Assembly: GCA_902761755.1 (NCBI GenBank)
Contig: CACWLP010000022.1
Span: forward strand, 1 to 63,013
From: an uncultured Eubacteriales bacterium
GTDB lineage: Bacteria > Bacillota > Clostridia > Christensenellales > Aristaeellaceae
Reading direction: 5' to 3'
Length of the DNA: 63,013 nt
The notes beneath the pieces are model-generated. The model was not told the origin of the DNA. It saw only the letters and a list, made by a program, of their open reading frames with translations, and searched no databases. Positions 16,806-28,021 of this stretch are shown here, piece after piece (the first letter of the stretch is position 1; every line of letters begins with the position of its first letter). The position numbers and the translations under genes were made by a program.

Positions 16806-17336
16806 TTGAATAAGTCTTTCAACGTCAAAACCTTGACCATGGGCGGCGCCATCGCCGCGCTGTACGTGGTGCTCACCTGGGTATCCAAGCTGCTGGATCT
16901 GGACAGCCAGGCCATCCAGCTGCGCCTCTCCGAAGCGCTGACCATCCTGCCCGTGTTCACCTTCGCGGCGGTGCCCGGGCTGACGCTGGGCTGCCTGCTG
17001 GCGAACATCACCGTGGGCTGCATGCCGGGGGACGTGGTGCTGGGCACGCTGGCCACCCTGCTGGGCGCCATCGGCACCCGGCTGCTGCGCAAGCACGTGG
17101 AGATCGCCTGGCTGCCGCCGGTGATCAGCAACATGCTGATCGTTCCCTTCGTGCTCATTTACGTTTACATGATACCGGACGTGAGCATTACCATCCCCTT
17201 CACGAAAACCACCCTGGCTGCCTCCGGCTACGTGCCGATCATGATCACGGTGGGCATCGGCGAGGTGCTGGCCTGCGGCTGGCTGGGCTTGCTGCTGCAC
17301 AAAACGCTGCAAAAAACGCCCGGCCTGAACGACTGA
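16806..17336 (+). CDS. queT: QueT-type queuosine precursor transporter
   Basis: A 176-residue integral membrane protein of the QueT family, the substrate-specific S-component of an ECF transporter thought to import queuosine precursors such as preQ1. Five to six hydrophobic segments are visible, and the family signature occurs as LDSQAIQLRLSEALTILPVF and LGCLLANITVG. The start is TTG at 16806, preceded by TAGGAGGGATTTGGC. No ECF ATPase genes are nearby, so it would use a shared energising module encoded elsewhere. Confidence 0.9.
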   Translation: MNKSFNVKTLTMGGAIAALYVVLTWVSKLLDLDSQAIQLRLSEALTILPVFTFAAVPGLTLGCLLANITVGCMPGDVVLGTLATLLGAIGTRLLRKHVEIAWLPPVISNMLIVPFVLIYVYMIPDVSITIPFTKTTLAASGYVPIMITVGIGEVLACGWLGLLLHKTLQKTPGLND

Positions 17337-17348
17337 ACATGAACCCTG

Positions 17349-17382
17349 CCAACGAAAGTCAGCTAAAGCAGTCTTTCGTTGG
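17349..17382. other. ten-base-pair hairpin after the QueT gene
   Basis: CCAACGAAAG pairs perfectly with CTTTCGTTGG across a 14-base loop, 12 bases past the stop. There is no T-run, so it is more likely an mRNA 3'-end stabiliser or part of a regulatory structure than a terminator. Confidence 0.5.
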
Positions 17383-17399
17383 GAACATCAATTTATTGT

Positions 17400-17442
17400 A
17401 AAAAGGCATTTCCGAGCAAGTATGCCCGGAAATGCTCTTTTT
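17400..17442 (+). terminator. intrinsic terminator after the QueT gene
   Basis: GCATTTCCG pairs with CGGAAATGC, followed by TCTTTTT. The preceding A-run makes it usable in both directions. Confidence 0.85.
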
Positions 17443-17450
17443 ACGGCCAT

Positions 17451-17653
17451 AAATTGATAGAGGAAGCAGTCATTCTGACTGCGGGCGCTTCGGGCCCCGG
17501 ACCGGCAAACCCGGTCCTGCGGATGGTTGATGAAGGGGGGCCGAAGCGCCCGAAAAATATGCCCTTTGGCATATTTTTAGCGTAGGCCGGGCCGGAAGGC
17601 CCCGGGAGCGGCCCCTTCATACTACCCCAAGGCACTTTGTCGACAGGCTGAGG
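17451..17653 (+). repeat. multi-hairpin dispersed repeat A, copy 1
   Basis: Shares three blocks with the inverse copy at 62884-63009: the AATTGATAGAGGAA block with a small hairpin, GGACCGGCAAACCCGGTCC with GCGGATGGTTGATGAAGGGG, and GGCCCCTTCATACT to TTTGTCGACAG. Copy 1 carries about 70 extra bases between the second and third blocks, including an AAAATATGCC/GGCATATTTT hairpin. It lies between convergent genes. Confidence 0.8.
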
Positions 17654-17692
17654 CGGTCAATCGCATAGCCTGCCTTTTTTGCTGTCCGAAAA

Positions 17693-18583
17693 TTATTTCT
17701 TCGCGGTGGTTTTCCGGGCCGCTGGCTTCTTTGCCGTGGTGGTGGTTTTCTTCGCCGCGGCGGTGGTCGTCTTCTTCGCCGCGGCGGTCGTCGTCTTCTT
17801 CGCCGCCGTCGTCGCGGGCTTTTTCGCTGCGGTGGTGGTCTTCTTCGCCGCCGCCGTCGCGGGCTTTTTCGCTGCGGTGGTGGTGGTCTTCTTCGCCGTC
17901 GTCGTCGCGGGCTTTTTCGCCGCGGTGGCTGTCGTCTTTTTCGCCGCGGCGGTCGTCGTCTTCTTTGCTGCGGCGGTGGTCGTCGTTTTCTTCGCCGTCG
18001 TCGTCGCGGGCTTTTTCTCCGCGGTGGTGGTCTTCTTTGCCGTCGTCGTCGCGGGTTTCTTCGCGGCGGTAGTGGTTTTCTTTGCCGCCGTCGTGGTGGT
18101 CTTTTTCGCCGCGGGCTTTTTGGCGGTGGAAGTCTTTTTCTTCTTGTTGGGGTTCTGGATCACAGTGGGCTTTGCGGACGCGCCAGATGCCGCCGTCTGC
18201 CCATCGTCCCCCAGCAGGCCCATCAGCAGGCTGCCGATCCCGCCGCCTGAGGACGCCGCGGAAGCGGACGCGCCGCTGTCGCCGCCCAGCAGCCCGGTGA
18301 GCAGGCTGCCCAGCCCGCCGCCGGAGGAGCCGCCGTTCCCCAGCAGCTTTTTCAGCAGCGGCAGCGCCACCGCCACGATGGCCAGGATCTTTTCCAGGTC
18401 CAGCCCCGTTTTTTTGCTGGCGGTCTGGGCCGCGTCCTCGGGGCTTTCGCCGCCCAGCAGCGCGGGCAGCACGGCGTCCAGCACGCCCCGCACCTCGCTT
18501 TCGCTGGCGCCGCTGCCGCGGCACACCTGCTGCAGCGTATCATCCCCCAGCAGGGTAGAAAGCAGGAATGAAAGATCCATCAT
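17693..18583 (-). CDS. DUF937 protein with long Lys/Ala/Thr histone H1-like tail
   Basis: A 296-residue protein. Residues 1-90 match DUF937 (LLSTLLGDDTLQQVCRGSG, VLPALLGGESPEDAAQTAS). A glycine/serine linker with GGGLGSLLTGLLGG and GGGIGSLLMGLLGD follows. From about residue 150 to the end the sequence is built of AKKTTT, AKKPATT and related units, strongly basic, resembling the tails of AlgP and bacterial histone H1-like proteins. The tail is predicted to bind nucleic acid or polyanions. The DNA of the tail is a low-complexity repeat, so copy number may vary between strains or be miscounted by assembly. The start has AAGGAGAGG just upstream. Role unknown. Confidence 0.85.
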   Translation of the reverse strand: MMDLSFLLSTLLGDDTLQQVCRGSGASESEVRGVLDAVLPALLGGESPEDAAQTASKKTGLDLEKILAIVAVALPLLKKLLGNGGSSGGGLGSLLTGLLGGDSGASASAASSGGGIGSLLMGLLGDDGQTAASGASAKPTVIQNPNKKKKTSTAKKPAAKKTTTTAAKKTTTAAKKPATTTAKKTTTAEKKPATTTAKKTTTTAAAKKTTTAAAKKTTATAAKKPATTTAKKTTTTAAKKPATAAAKKTTTAAKKPATTAAKKTTTAAAKKTTTAAAKKTTTTAKKPAARKTTAKK

Positions 18584-18638
18584 TGTTCCTCTCCTTTTTT
18601 AAGCGGCGGCGGGGCCGCCCGTTTTTTCATTCAGTATC

Positions 18639-18667
18639 ATTATGCACACAATATGGTGTTGCGTCAA
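18639..18667 (-). promoter_or_regulatory. putative sigma-A promoter for the DUF937 gene
   Basis: TTGACG and CATAAT are 17 bases apart on the minus strand, 56 bases upstream of the start. Confidence 0.6.
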
Positions 18668-18687
18668 GAAAAGTTTTCCACAATTTG

Positions 18688-18715
18688 TTGAAATATTTCA
18701 AATTGTATGTATAAT
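18688..18715 (+). promoter_or_regulatory. putative sigma-A promoter for the membrane protein gene at 18755
   Basis: TTGAAA and TATAAT are 16 bases apart, 40 bases upstream of the start. The -35 overlaps a GAAATATTTC palindrome that could be an operator. Confidence 0.6.
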
Positions 18716-18754
18716 AGAGAGGAAGTCAAATCTGAAAGGAATGGAGTGAAAAGC

Positions 18755-19651
18755 ATGTCCGAAAATAAAACCCCGCAGAAAAAGGAGCATAAAATCGTTT
18801 CTGCGGCCACGGGCAAACAGGTGACCAAGGAACAGGCCCAGAAGGAAGTGGCCCAGGCCCTGCTGAACCAGACCCACAAGAGCACCGCGGGCCTCCGCGC
18901 CGGCGCGATCATCCTGTGGCTGCTGGCCATCGGGTTCGAGATCCTGGCCATCCTGGTGGCGGTGGAAAAATTCGCCCCCAAATTCCTGGACAAAATGCCC
19001 CTGTGGCTGCCGGTGGTGGTGCTGCTGGCGCTGGACCTTGTCTGCCTGGTGATCGGCAGCCAGCTGTGGAAGAAGGCCAACCACATCAACCCCATGTCCG
19101 AAAAGAACAAGGCCCTGTTCTGGCTGTGGAATAACCTGGGCCTGGTGGTGGCCGTGCTGGCCTTCGTGCCCTTTATCATCATCCTGGCCACCAACAAGGA
19201 CGCAGACCCCAAGCTGAAGAAGGTGGGCATCATCGTGGCCGTCGGCGCCCTGCTGGTGGGCGGCGCCACCGGTATCGACTGGAACCCCGTTTCCAAGGAA
19301 CAGAAGGAAGCCGCTGTGGAAGCCATTTCCACCACCGTGTACTGGACCAATACCCGCTCCGGCAAAGCCTATCACACCCATGAGGACTGCCAGACCCTGA
19401 ACCAGACGGACGAGCTGGTGGCCGGCACGGTGGAACAGGCCATCGAGGCCAACCGGGTGAAGCTGTGCTACTTCTGCGCCAAGCGGGACGGCCTGGACGA
19501 CAAGGAAGGCCTGGCCGTGGAAGACGGCGTGGGCGAAGTGGTGCTCAACCAGCTGGAAGAAAAAGTGGACGAAGCGGTGGAGAACCTCACCGAAGGCGCG
19601 CCTGCGGAAACCCCCGCGGAAGACGCCGGCCAGGAAATCCCCGCGGCATGA
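18755..19651 (+). CDS. membrane protein with C-terminal His/Cys metal-site-like domain
   Basis: A 298-residue protein of unknown function. The N-terminal 50 residues are charged and cytoplasmic. Four hydrophobic segments follow (about 50-75, 85-105, 125-150 and 160-180). The C-terminal part contains VYWTNTRSGKAYHTHEDC and KLCYFCAKR, giving an H-x-x-x-x-C and C-x-x-C layout like the small domains that read as YHxxxxC...C. An acidic tail ends the protein. The start is at 18755 after GGAGTG; an upstream in-frame ATG at 18707 has no site. No neighbour points to a role. Confidence 0.8.
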   Translation: MSENKTPQKKEHKIVSAATGKQVTKEQAQKEVAQALLNQTHKSTAGLRAGAIILWLLAIGFEILAILVAVEKFAPKFLDKMPLWLPVVVLLALDLVCLVIGSQLWKKANHINPMSEKNKALFWLWNNLGLVVAVLAFVPFIIILATNKDADPKLKKVGIIVAVGALLVGGATGIDWNPVSKEQKEAAVEAISTTVYWTNTRSGKAYHTHEDCQTLNQTDELVAGTVEQAIEANRVKLCYFCAKRDGLDDKEGLAVEDGVGEVVLNQLEEKVDEAVENLTEGAPAETPAEDAGQEIPAA

Positions 19652-19662
19652 CCAAATCATAA

Positions 19663-19700
19663 AACAAAACGGCATTGCGAATCGCAGTGCCGTTTTTGTT
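19663..19700. terminator. bidirectional terminator between convergent genes
   Basis: ACGGCATTGCG pairs with CGCAGTGCCGT (one G-T pair), with T-runs on both strands. It serves the membrane protein gene on the plus strand and the small gene ending at 19718 on the minus strand. Confidence 0.85.
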
Positions 19701-19717
19701 TGACGGAAAACGCGCCC

Positions 19718-19864
19718 CTACAGGTCGTCCGCGTCCTGCACGGGCTGATCGTCCTCCTCGTCCGCGGGCACGCCGGTGTAGCTGCCCAGCACGTCGCTTT
19801 TGTCCCGCTGGCTCACCAGGGCGAACACCCCCCGGCGCTGCCACTTTTTTGGCTTTCTTTCCAT
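19718..19864 (-). CDS. 48-residue protein with acidic PVQDADDL C-terminus
   Basis: A short protein with a basic N-terminus (MERKPKKWQRRGVFALVSQR) and an acidic end (ADEEDDQPVQDADDL). GGAGGGAGAAC lies directly upstream of the ATG, and a terminator follows the stop. I have the impression that short proteins ending in QDADDL occur in other Clostridia but cannot name a family. No membrane segment. Function unknown. Confidence 0.65.
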   Translation of the reverse strand: MERKPKKWQRRGVFALVSQRDKSDVLGSYTGVPADEEDDQPVQDADDL

Positions 19865-19957
19865 TTTGTTCTCCCTCCTTTTCCGCGATGCCGCGGGCAT
19901 ATTTTCGCGCGGATCGGGCCAGCTTATTCACGAGAAGCAGCAAGGAGGAGAAGCGGA

Positions 19958-20470
19958 ATGAAAAAGTTTTTCAGCGTGTGCCTGGTGCTGGCCCTGGCGG
20001 CCGGCGCCTTCCTGATGATCGACCTGGCGGGCCGGGTGAACGTGCTGCAGGCCGAGAAGAGCATCCTGCAGCGCAAACGCGACACGGCCCAGGCCCTGTA
20101 CGAGCAGACGAAAAAGGAGCTTGCCGCCGCCCAGGAAGAAAGCGGGCGGGCCCAGGCGGACTGGCAGAAGGAGCGCGCGGCCCTGGCCGGGGAGATCGAC
20201 AGGCTGACCGAGGCCCTCGCCGATGCCCGGGCGCAGCTGGACAGCCAGGAAGCGGCCTCCCGTCAGGCGCTGGCCGACTGGGAAACGGAAAAAAGCGCCC
20301 TGGAGCAGGACCGGCTGGCGGCGGAGGAGCGGCTGCAGGCGGTCACCGCCCTGCTGATGCCGGAGGACCCTCCCGCGCCGGAAGCGCCCGCGGCGGACGC
20401 GGCGGAAGCATCCCCGGAGAGCGCGGTGGACAAGCCGGCAAAGGAGCTGACCAATATTTTCTTTCCGTAA
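19958..20470 (+). CDS. exported or membrane-anchored coiled-coil protein
   Basis: A 170-residue protein. Residues 4-24 form a signal peptide or anchor (FFSVCLVLALAAGAFLMIDL). Residues 30-130 are Glu/Lys/Ala/Gln-rich with heptad spacing, a clear coiled coil. The end is rich in Pro and Ala (PAPEAPAADAAEA). The start follows AAGGAGGAG. It is a single gene with a terminator. Its role is unknown; septum or envelope scaffolding would fit such an architecture but that is a guess. Confidence 0.78.
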   Translation: MKKFFSVCLVLALAAGAFLMIDLAGRVNVLQAEKSILQRKRDTAQALYEQTKKELAAAQEESGRAQADWQKERAALAGEIDRLTEALADARAQLDSQEAASRQALADWETEKSALEQDRLAAEERLQAVTALLMPEDPPAPEAPAADAAEASPESAVDKPAKELTNIFFP

Positions 20471-20473
20471 AGC

Positions 20474-20518
20474 AAACGCCGGTCGCAGAGCCCGTTTCTC
20501 CGCGTCCGGCGTTTTTTT
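20474..20518 (+). terminator. intrinsic terminator after the coiled-coil gene
   Basis: AACGCCGG pairs with CCGGCGTT, followed by a run of Ts. Confidence 0.8.
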
Positions 20519-20524
20519 CGCGCG

Positions 20525-21067
20525 TCACACCGCGTCCAGCTTGTCCAGCAGCGTTTCCATGTCCTCCGCCACCTGGAGGCGGGCAAGATCCGCTTCGGCC
20601 AGGAACCGGTCCTGCACCATGCGGCGCAGCTGCAGAAGCAGCCCGTCGTAATACCCGTGAAAATTCAGCAGGCCCAGGGGCTTGTTCTCCGCACCGATCT
20701 GGTTCAGGGTGAACAGTTCCGAAAGCTCGTCCAGGGTGCCCATGCCCCCGGGCAGGGCGATGCAGGCGTCCGCCCGGGCCATCAGGGCCTGCTTGCGCTG
20801 GGCCATGGTGTCCTTCACGGTATACTCGTCCACCTCCACCGCGCCGTGCAGCCCGTCGAACTGGCGCACCATCACCGCCGCCACGTATCCGCCTGCTTCC
20901 TTGGCGCCCCGGGCGACAAGGCCCATCAGCCCCCAGTCCCCGCCGCCGTACACCAGCGTGCGCCCCTGCAGGGCGATCAGGCGGCCGGCCTCCCGGGCCA
21001 TAAGCCGATAGATTTCCGGGCAGTCCCGGCCCGAACCGCAGAACACGGCGACCGCGTTTTTCTTCAT
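20525..21067 (-). CDS. LOG-family protein (TIGR00730, nucleotide 5'-monophosphate phosphoribohydrolase type)
   Basis: A 180-residue Rossmann-like protein of the LOG family. Its members cleave the N-glycosidic bond of cytokinin-type or other nucleoside 5'-monophosphates. GGGDWGLMG and the hallmark PGGMGTLDE (PGGxGTxxE) are present. The start at 21067 has GAGGG about 7 bases upstream. It is the last gene of the response regulator-kinase-msrC-msrA-LOG unit, 11 bases after msrA. The physiological substrate is not predictable. Confidence 0.9.
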   Translation of the reverse strand: MKKNAVAVFCGSGRDCPEIYRLMAREAGRLIALQGRTLVYGGGDWGLMGLVARGAKEAGGYVAAVMVRQFDGLHGAVEVDEYTVKDTMAQRKQALMARADACIALPGGMGTLDELSELFTLNQIGAENKPLGLLNFHGYYDGLLLQLRRMVQDRFLAEADLARLQVAEDMETLLDKLDAV

Positions 21068-21077
21068 CTGCTTTCCC

Positions 21078-21551
21078 TCAGTCAAAATGAATGTGGCAGT
21101 ACCCGCCGGGGTGCTTTTCCAGGTATTTCTGGTGGTATTCCTCCGCGGGATAAAAATTCTGAAGCGGCAGACATTCCACCGCGATGGGCGCGGCGTACCG
21201 CTTCGCCAATTCCCGGAGCGCGGCGCGGATCACGCCCTCGTCGGCGGGATCGGTATAATAGATCCCGGTGCGGTACTGGATGCCCGCGTCCCCGCCCTGG
21301 CGGTTCACCGACGTGGGGTCGATGACGGCGAAATATTTTTCCAGCAGCGCTTCCAGCGGCAGCTTTTCCGCATCGTAAACCACCCGCACCGTTTCCGCGT
21401 GGCCGGAATCGTGCTTCACGTCCTCATACGAGGGGTTTTCCGTGGGCCCGTTGGCATAGCCCACCTGGGTTTCCGTTACGCCGGGGATCAGATCGAAATA
21501 CTTCTGGCAGCCCCAGAAGCAGCCCCCGGCCAGATACACCGTTTTTTTCAT
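21078..21551 (-). CDS. msrA: peptide methionine-S-sulfoxide reductase MsrA
   Basis: A 157-residue enzyme that reduces the S-epimer of methionine sulfoxide in proteins. The catalytic motif GGCFWGC is at residues 9-15, and SGHAETVRVVYD, the TSVNRQGGDAGIQYR segment and the EEYHQKYLEK segment are typical. The ATG overlaps the stop of the msrC-like gene by four bases, so the two sulfoxide reductases are coupled. No MsrB domain is attached. Confidence 0.97.
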   Translation of the reverse strand: MKKTVYLAGGCFWGCQKYFDLIPGVTETQVGYANGPTENPSYEDVKHDSGHAETVRVVYDAEKLPLEALLEKYFAVIDPTSVNRQGGDAGIQYRTGIYYTDPADEGVIRAALRELAKRYAAPIAVECLPLQNFYPAEEYHQKYLEKHPGGYCHIHFD

Positions 21552-22003
21552 GCCCACAGGATCGCCTCCTCCAGCGCCCGGGCGAAAGCCTCCAGCCCGG
21601 CCTGATCGGCCTGACTGAACCGGTCTTCGGCGGGGCTGTCGATATCCAATACGCCCCGGATCTCCCCGGCTGCGTGCAGCGGGATCACGATTTCCGACCG
21701 GGAAGCGCCGTCGCAGGCGATGTGGCCCGGGAAGGCGTGCACGTCCGGCACCCGGAGGGTGTTGTCCTCCGCCCAGGCCGCGCCGCATACGCCCCGGCCC
21801 TTTCCGATATGCACGCAGGCAGGCTTGCCCTGGAAGGGGCCCAGCACCAGGCGATCCCCCCGCACCAGGTAAAAGCCCGCCCAGTTCACGTTTTCCATCG
21901 CGTCATACAGCAGCGCCGAGGCGTTGCTCAGAAGCGGCGTCCAGTGCCGGTCTGTTTCCGCAAACGCCAGCAGCTGGGCGCGGAGCAATGCGTAATCCGT
22001 CAT
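21548..22003 (-). CDS. msrC: free methionine-(R)-sulfoxide reductase (GAF-type, fRMsr/MsrC)
   Basis: A 151-residue GAF-domain enzyme that reduces free methionine-R-sulfoxide. The family signature is seen in NWAGFYLVRGDRLVLGPF, GKPACVHIGKGRGVCG and VHAFPGHIACDGASRSEI, which carry the redox cysteines. The start has GGAGGA upstream and lies 12 bases after the histidine kinase stop, so it shares that transcript. With msrA next door, the pair covers both sulfoxide epimers. Confidence 0.93.
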   Translation of the reverse strand: MTDYALLRAQLLAFAETDRHWTPLLSNASALLYDAMENVNWAGFYLVRGDRLVLGPFQGKPACVHIGKGRGVCGAAWAEDNTLRVPDVHAFPGHIACDGASRSEIVIPLHAAGEIRGVLDIDSPAEDRFSQADQAGLEAFARALEEAILWA

Positions 22004-22015
22004 GCCGTCCTCCGT

Positions 22016-23479
22016 TTACGAGCCCTGATGCAGCGGCAGCTCCACGATGAAGGACGCGCCGCTGCCCTCTTCGCTCTCCACGCGGATGGAGCCGCCGTGG
22101 AGCAGCACCAGCTGATGCACGATGGAAAGGCCCAGGCCCGTGCCGCCCTTTTCCCGGCTGCGGGCTTTGTCCACCCGGTAGAAGCGGTCGAAGATATGGG
22201 GCAGGCTTTCCTTGGGGATGCCGGGGCCGTTGTCGGCCACCGTCAAGCGGGCGTCCCGGCCCTGGCGCTGCAGCGTCACCTTTACCTGGCCGCCGGCCTG
22301 GGTGTATTTCACCGCGTTTTCCATCAGGTTGTAAATCACCTGGTTCAGCTTGTTCCTGTCGGCGTACATATCGCAGGGATCGGCGAGGGAAAGAATGATC
22401 TTCTGCCCCTTCTGATCCGCGATGGGCTGCAGCCGGTGGGCGTTTTCCTTGACCAGCTGCGCGATGGAGAGGTTTTCCCGGGTCAGCTTCACGTTCTGGG
22501 AATCCATCTGCACCAGGGTGAGCAGATCGCTGACGATGGCGCTTAAGCGGTCGATCTCGCTGTTGATATCGGTCATGAACTCGGTGCGCAGGTTTTTGTC
22601 CATGTCCGGCTGATAGATCAGGGATTCGATCATGATCTTCATGGTGGCCAGGGGGGTTTTCAGCTCGTGGCTGGCGTTGGAAACGAACTGGTTGCGGCTC
22701 TGATCCAGGGTTTCCAGCTTTTCGCTCATGGAATTGAACGCCAGGGCCAGCTGGCGCATTTCGCCGCTGCCCCGCACCTTCACCCGGGAGGAAAAATCCC
22801 CCTTCGACATCTGCCGGATGCCCCGGGTCAGCCCGGCGATGGGCCGGGTGATCACCCGGGAAAAGATCCAGGAGCAGATGAGCGCCGCCGCCGCCACCGC
22901 CACCAGGATCACCGCCATCTGATCCTGCAGCTGATACACGTTCTGCATCATTTCCTGCACGGGGGAGACCAGCAGCAGCACCCCGATGATGTCCGAGGCG
23001 TGCACCACCCCGGCGGTGCAGTAGCCCACCCAGGAGGCGTTGGTGCGCCGGGTGAAAAGCAGGTGGGACGTATCCAGCGCCCGGCCGGAATCCATCTCGT
23101 GCACGCCGTAATCCACGTTCTGGCCCTTCACCAGGATGTTGGCGATCTCCGGATACTGCAGCCTTTCTCCCTGCATTTCGCCGTAGCTGTCCAGCTGCAC
23201 CTTGCCGTTCCTGTCCAGCAGCAGCACCCGGCCCTCCAATTCGCCCCCGGCGGCGATCATCTGGCTGCGCAGGGCCGCGGTTTCGTTCCGGGCCATCAGG
23301 GGGGAAATGCGGGAGGCCAGCGTCTCCAGGCTGGCCCGGTCCGCGCGGATGCGCTGCTCAAATAAAGAATCGCCCACCATGCTGCTGAGCGATCCTGCCA
23401 TGACATAAAAAGACAGCCCGACGATTAAAAGAAAGGCGAGCAATATCTGCCAGCGGATGCTGGCGAAGGGGTTTTTAAT
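22016..23479 (-). CDS. sensor histidine kinase (PhoR/WalK type)
   Basis: A membrane sensor kinase of about 475-487 residues. The order is a first transmembrane helix (ILLAFLLIVGLSFYV), an extracytoplasmic domain of about 150 residues, a second helix (VILVAVAAAALICSWIF), HAMP, HisKA with SNASHELKTPLATM, and HATPase with NKLNQVIYNLMENAVKYT, DNGPGIP, FDRFYRVDKARS and GGTGLGLSI. The start is uncertain. The N-terminus implied by the family precedes SIRWQ, but the only conventional codon near is TTG at 23443 inside the first helix. An ATT at 23479 overlapping the response regulator stop would fit better. It is coupled to the upstream regulator gene. Confidence 0.93.
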   Translation of the reverse strand: MKNPFASIRWQILLAFLLIVGLSFYVMAGSLSSMVGDSLFEQRIRADRASLETLASRISPLMARNETAALRSQMIAAGGELEGRVLLLDRNGKVQLDSYGEMQGERLQYPEIANILVKGQNVDYGVHEMDSGRALDTSHLLFTRRTNASWVGYCTAGVVHASDIIGVLLLVSPVQEMMQNVYQLQDQMAVILVAVAAAALICSWIFSRVITRPIAGLTRGIRQMSKGDFSSRVKVRGSGEMRQLALAFNSMSEKLETLDQSRNQFVSNASHELKTPLATMKIMIESLIYQPDMDKNLRTEFMTDINSEIDRLSAIVSDLLTLVQMDSQNVKLTRENLSIAQLVKENAHRLQPIADQKGQKIILSLADPCDMYADRNKLNQVIYNLMENAVKYTQAGGQVKVTLQRQGRDARLTVADNGPGIPKESLPHIFDRFYRVDKARSREKGGTGLGLSIVHQLVLLHGGSIRVESEEGSGASFIVELPLHQGS

Positions 23480-24167
23480 CCTTATCGGTGAAATAGTAGC
23501 CCACTCCCCACTTGGTGAAGATGAACTCCGGCTGGGCGGTATTCCTTTCGATCTTCTCCCGCAGGCGGCGGATATGCACGTCCACGGTGCGGGCATCGCC
23601 CATATAGTCGTACTTCCACACCGTTTCCAGCATGGTTTCCCGGCTGAACACCTTGCCCCGGTTGGTGATAAACAGCTGCAGCAGATCAAATTCCTTGGCG
23701 GTCAGGCGGATTTCCTTGCCCCCCAGGGTGACGGACCGGTTCACGATGTTCACTTCCATATCGTGCACCCGGATGATCTTCTTTTCCTCGCCGGCGGCGG
23801 GCTGGGACGCCCTTCTGAGCACCGTCTTGATCCTGGCCTTGACCTCCAGGATGTTGAAGGGCTTGGTCATGTAATCGTCCGCGCCGTATTCCAGGCCCAG
23901 GATCTTATCCATATCCTCGCCCTTGGCGGTGAGCATCAGGATGGGCACGTTGCTGCTTTCCCGGATGCGCTGGCACACCTGGATGCCGTCCAGCTTGGGC
24001 AGCATCACGTCCAGCAGCACCAGGTCCACCTGCTCCTCGAAGAAGACCTTCAGCGCCTCTTCCCCGTCCGCGGCGGTGAGGATCTCATACCCCTCCTGCT
24101 CCAATGTAAAGCGAAGCCCCTTTACGATGAGAGGCTCGTCATCCACCAACAGAATCCGCTTCGCCAC
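23475..24167 (-). CDS. OmpR/PhoB-family response regulator
   Basis: A 230-residue two-domain regulator. The receiver (residues 1-120) has DDE at 9-11, the phosphorylation site D53 (LLDVMLP), the LTAKGED threonine/alanine position and the K of TKPF. The winged-helix DNA-binding domain (about 130-228) shows RLTAKEFDLLQLF and RTVDVHIRRLREKIE. The start is GTG at 24167 with AGGA upstream; a nearby ATG is out of frame. It heads the unit that continues with the kinase, msrC, msrA and the LOG gene, suggesting a link to redox or envelope stress. Confidence 0.95.
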   Translation of the reverse strand: MAKRILLVDDEPLIVKGLRFTLEQEGYEILTAADGEEALKVFFEEQVDLVLLDVMLPKLDGIQVCQRIRESSNVPILMLTAKGEDMDKILGLEYGADDYMTKPFNILEVKARIKTVLRRASQPAAGEEKKIIRVHDMEVNIVNRSVTLGGKEIRLTAKEFDLLQLFITNRGKVFSRETMLETVWKYDYMGDARTVDVHIRRLREKIERNTAQPEFIFTKWGVGYYFTDKD

Positions 24168-24224
24168 TTTGCTTCATCCTTCCTGTGATCGCAGGCAAAT
24201 AGATCTGCATTTCCTGCTCCCCCT

Positions 24225-24254
24225 ATTTTACACGCATTGGACACCAAAAATCAA
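24225..24254 (-). promoter_or_regulatory. putative sigma-A promoter for the two-component operon
   Basis: TTGATT and TAAAAT are 18 bases apart on the minus strand, about 58 bases upstream of the GTG start. Confidence 0.55.
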
Positions 24255-24356
24255 GTGAATTGCAATAATTTCTACACATTTTTGAAGAATTTTTTCAATA
24301 ACCCCGAAAAAAATGTAATATTGCCGCCTCTGCCGCCCGGTTTTCCCGCCGTTTGC

Positions 24357-27948
<3,592 letters not shown>

Positions 27949-27965
27949 GCAATCCCTTAAAACCA

Positions 27966-28002
27966 AAGGGGCGCCGCATTACTGCGGCGCCCTTGTTATT
28001 TT
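27966..28002 (+). terminator. intrinsic terminator of nifJ
   Basis: GGGCGCCGCA pairs with TGCGGCGCCC, followed by TTGTTATTTT. Confidence 0.85.
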
Positions 28003-28021
28003 GCCATGAGAAGCCGGGCCG

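Noticed and set aside
17679-18602. A Val/Ala/Phe-rich plus-strand frame resembling a membrane protein
   Set aside because: It is simply the reverse complement of the AKKTTT repeats of the DUF937 protein.
18674-18682. TTTTCCACA, a DnaA-box-like sequence upstream of the membrane protein gene
   Set aside because: It is single, with no cluster, no trio element and no replication gene nearby.
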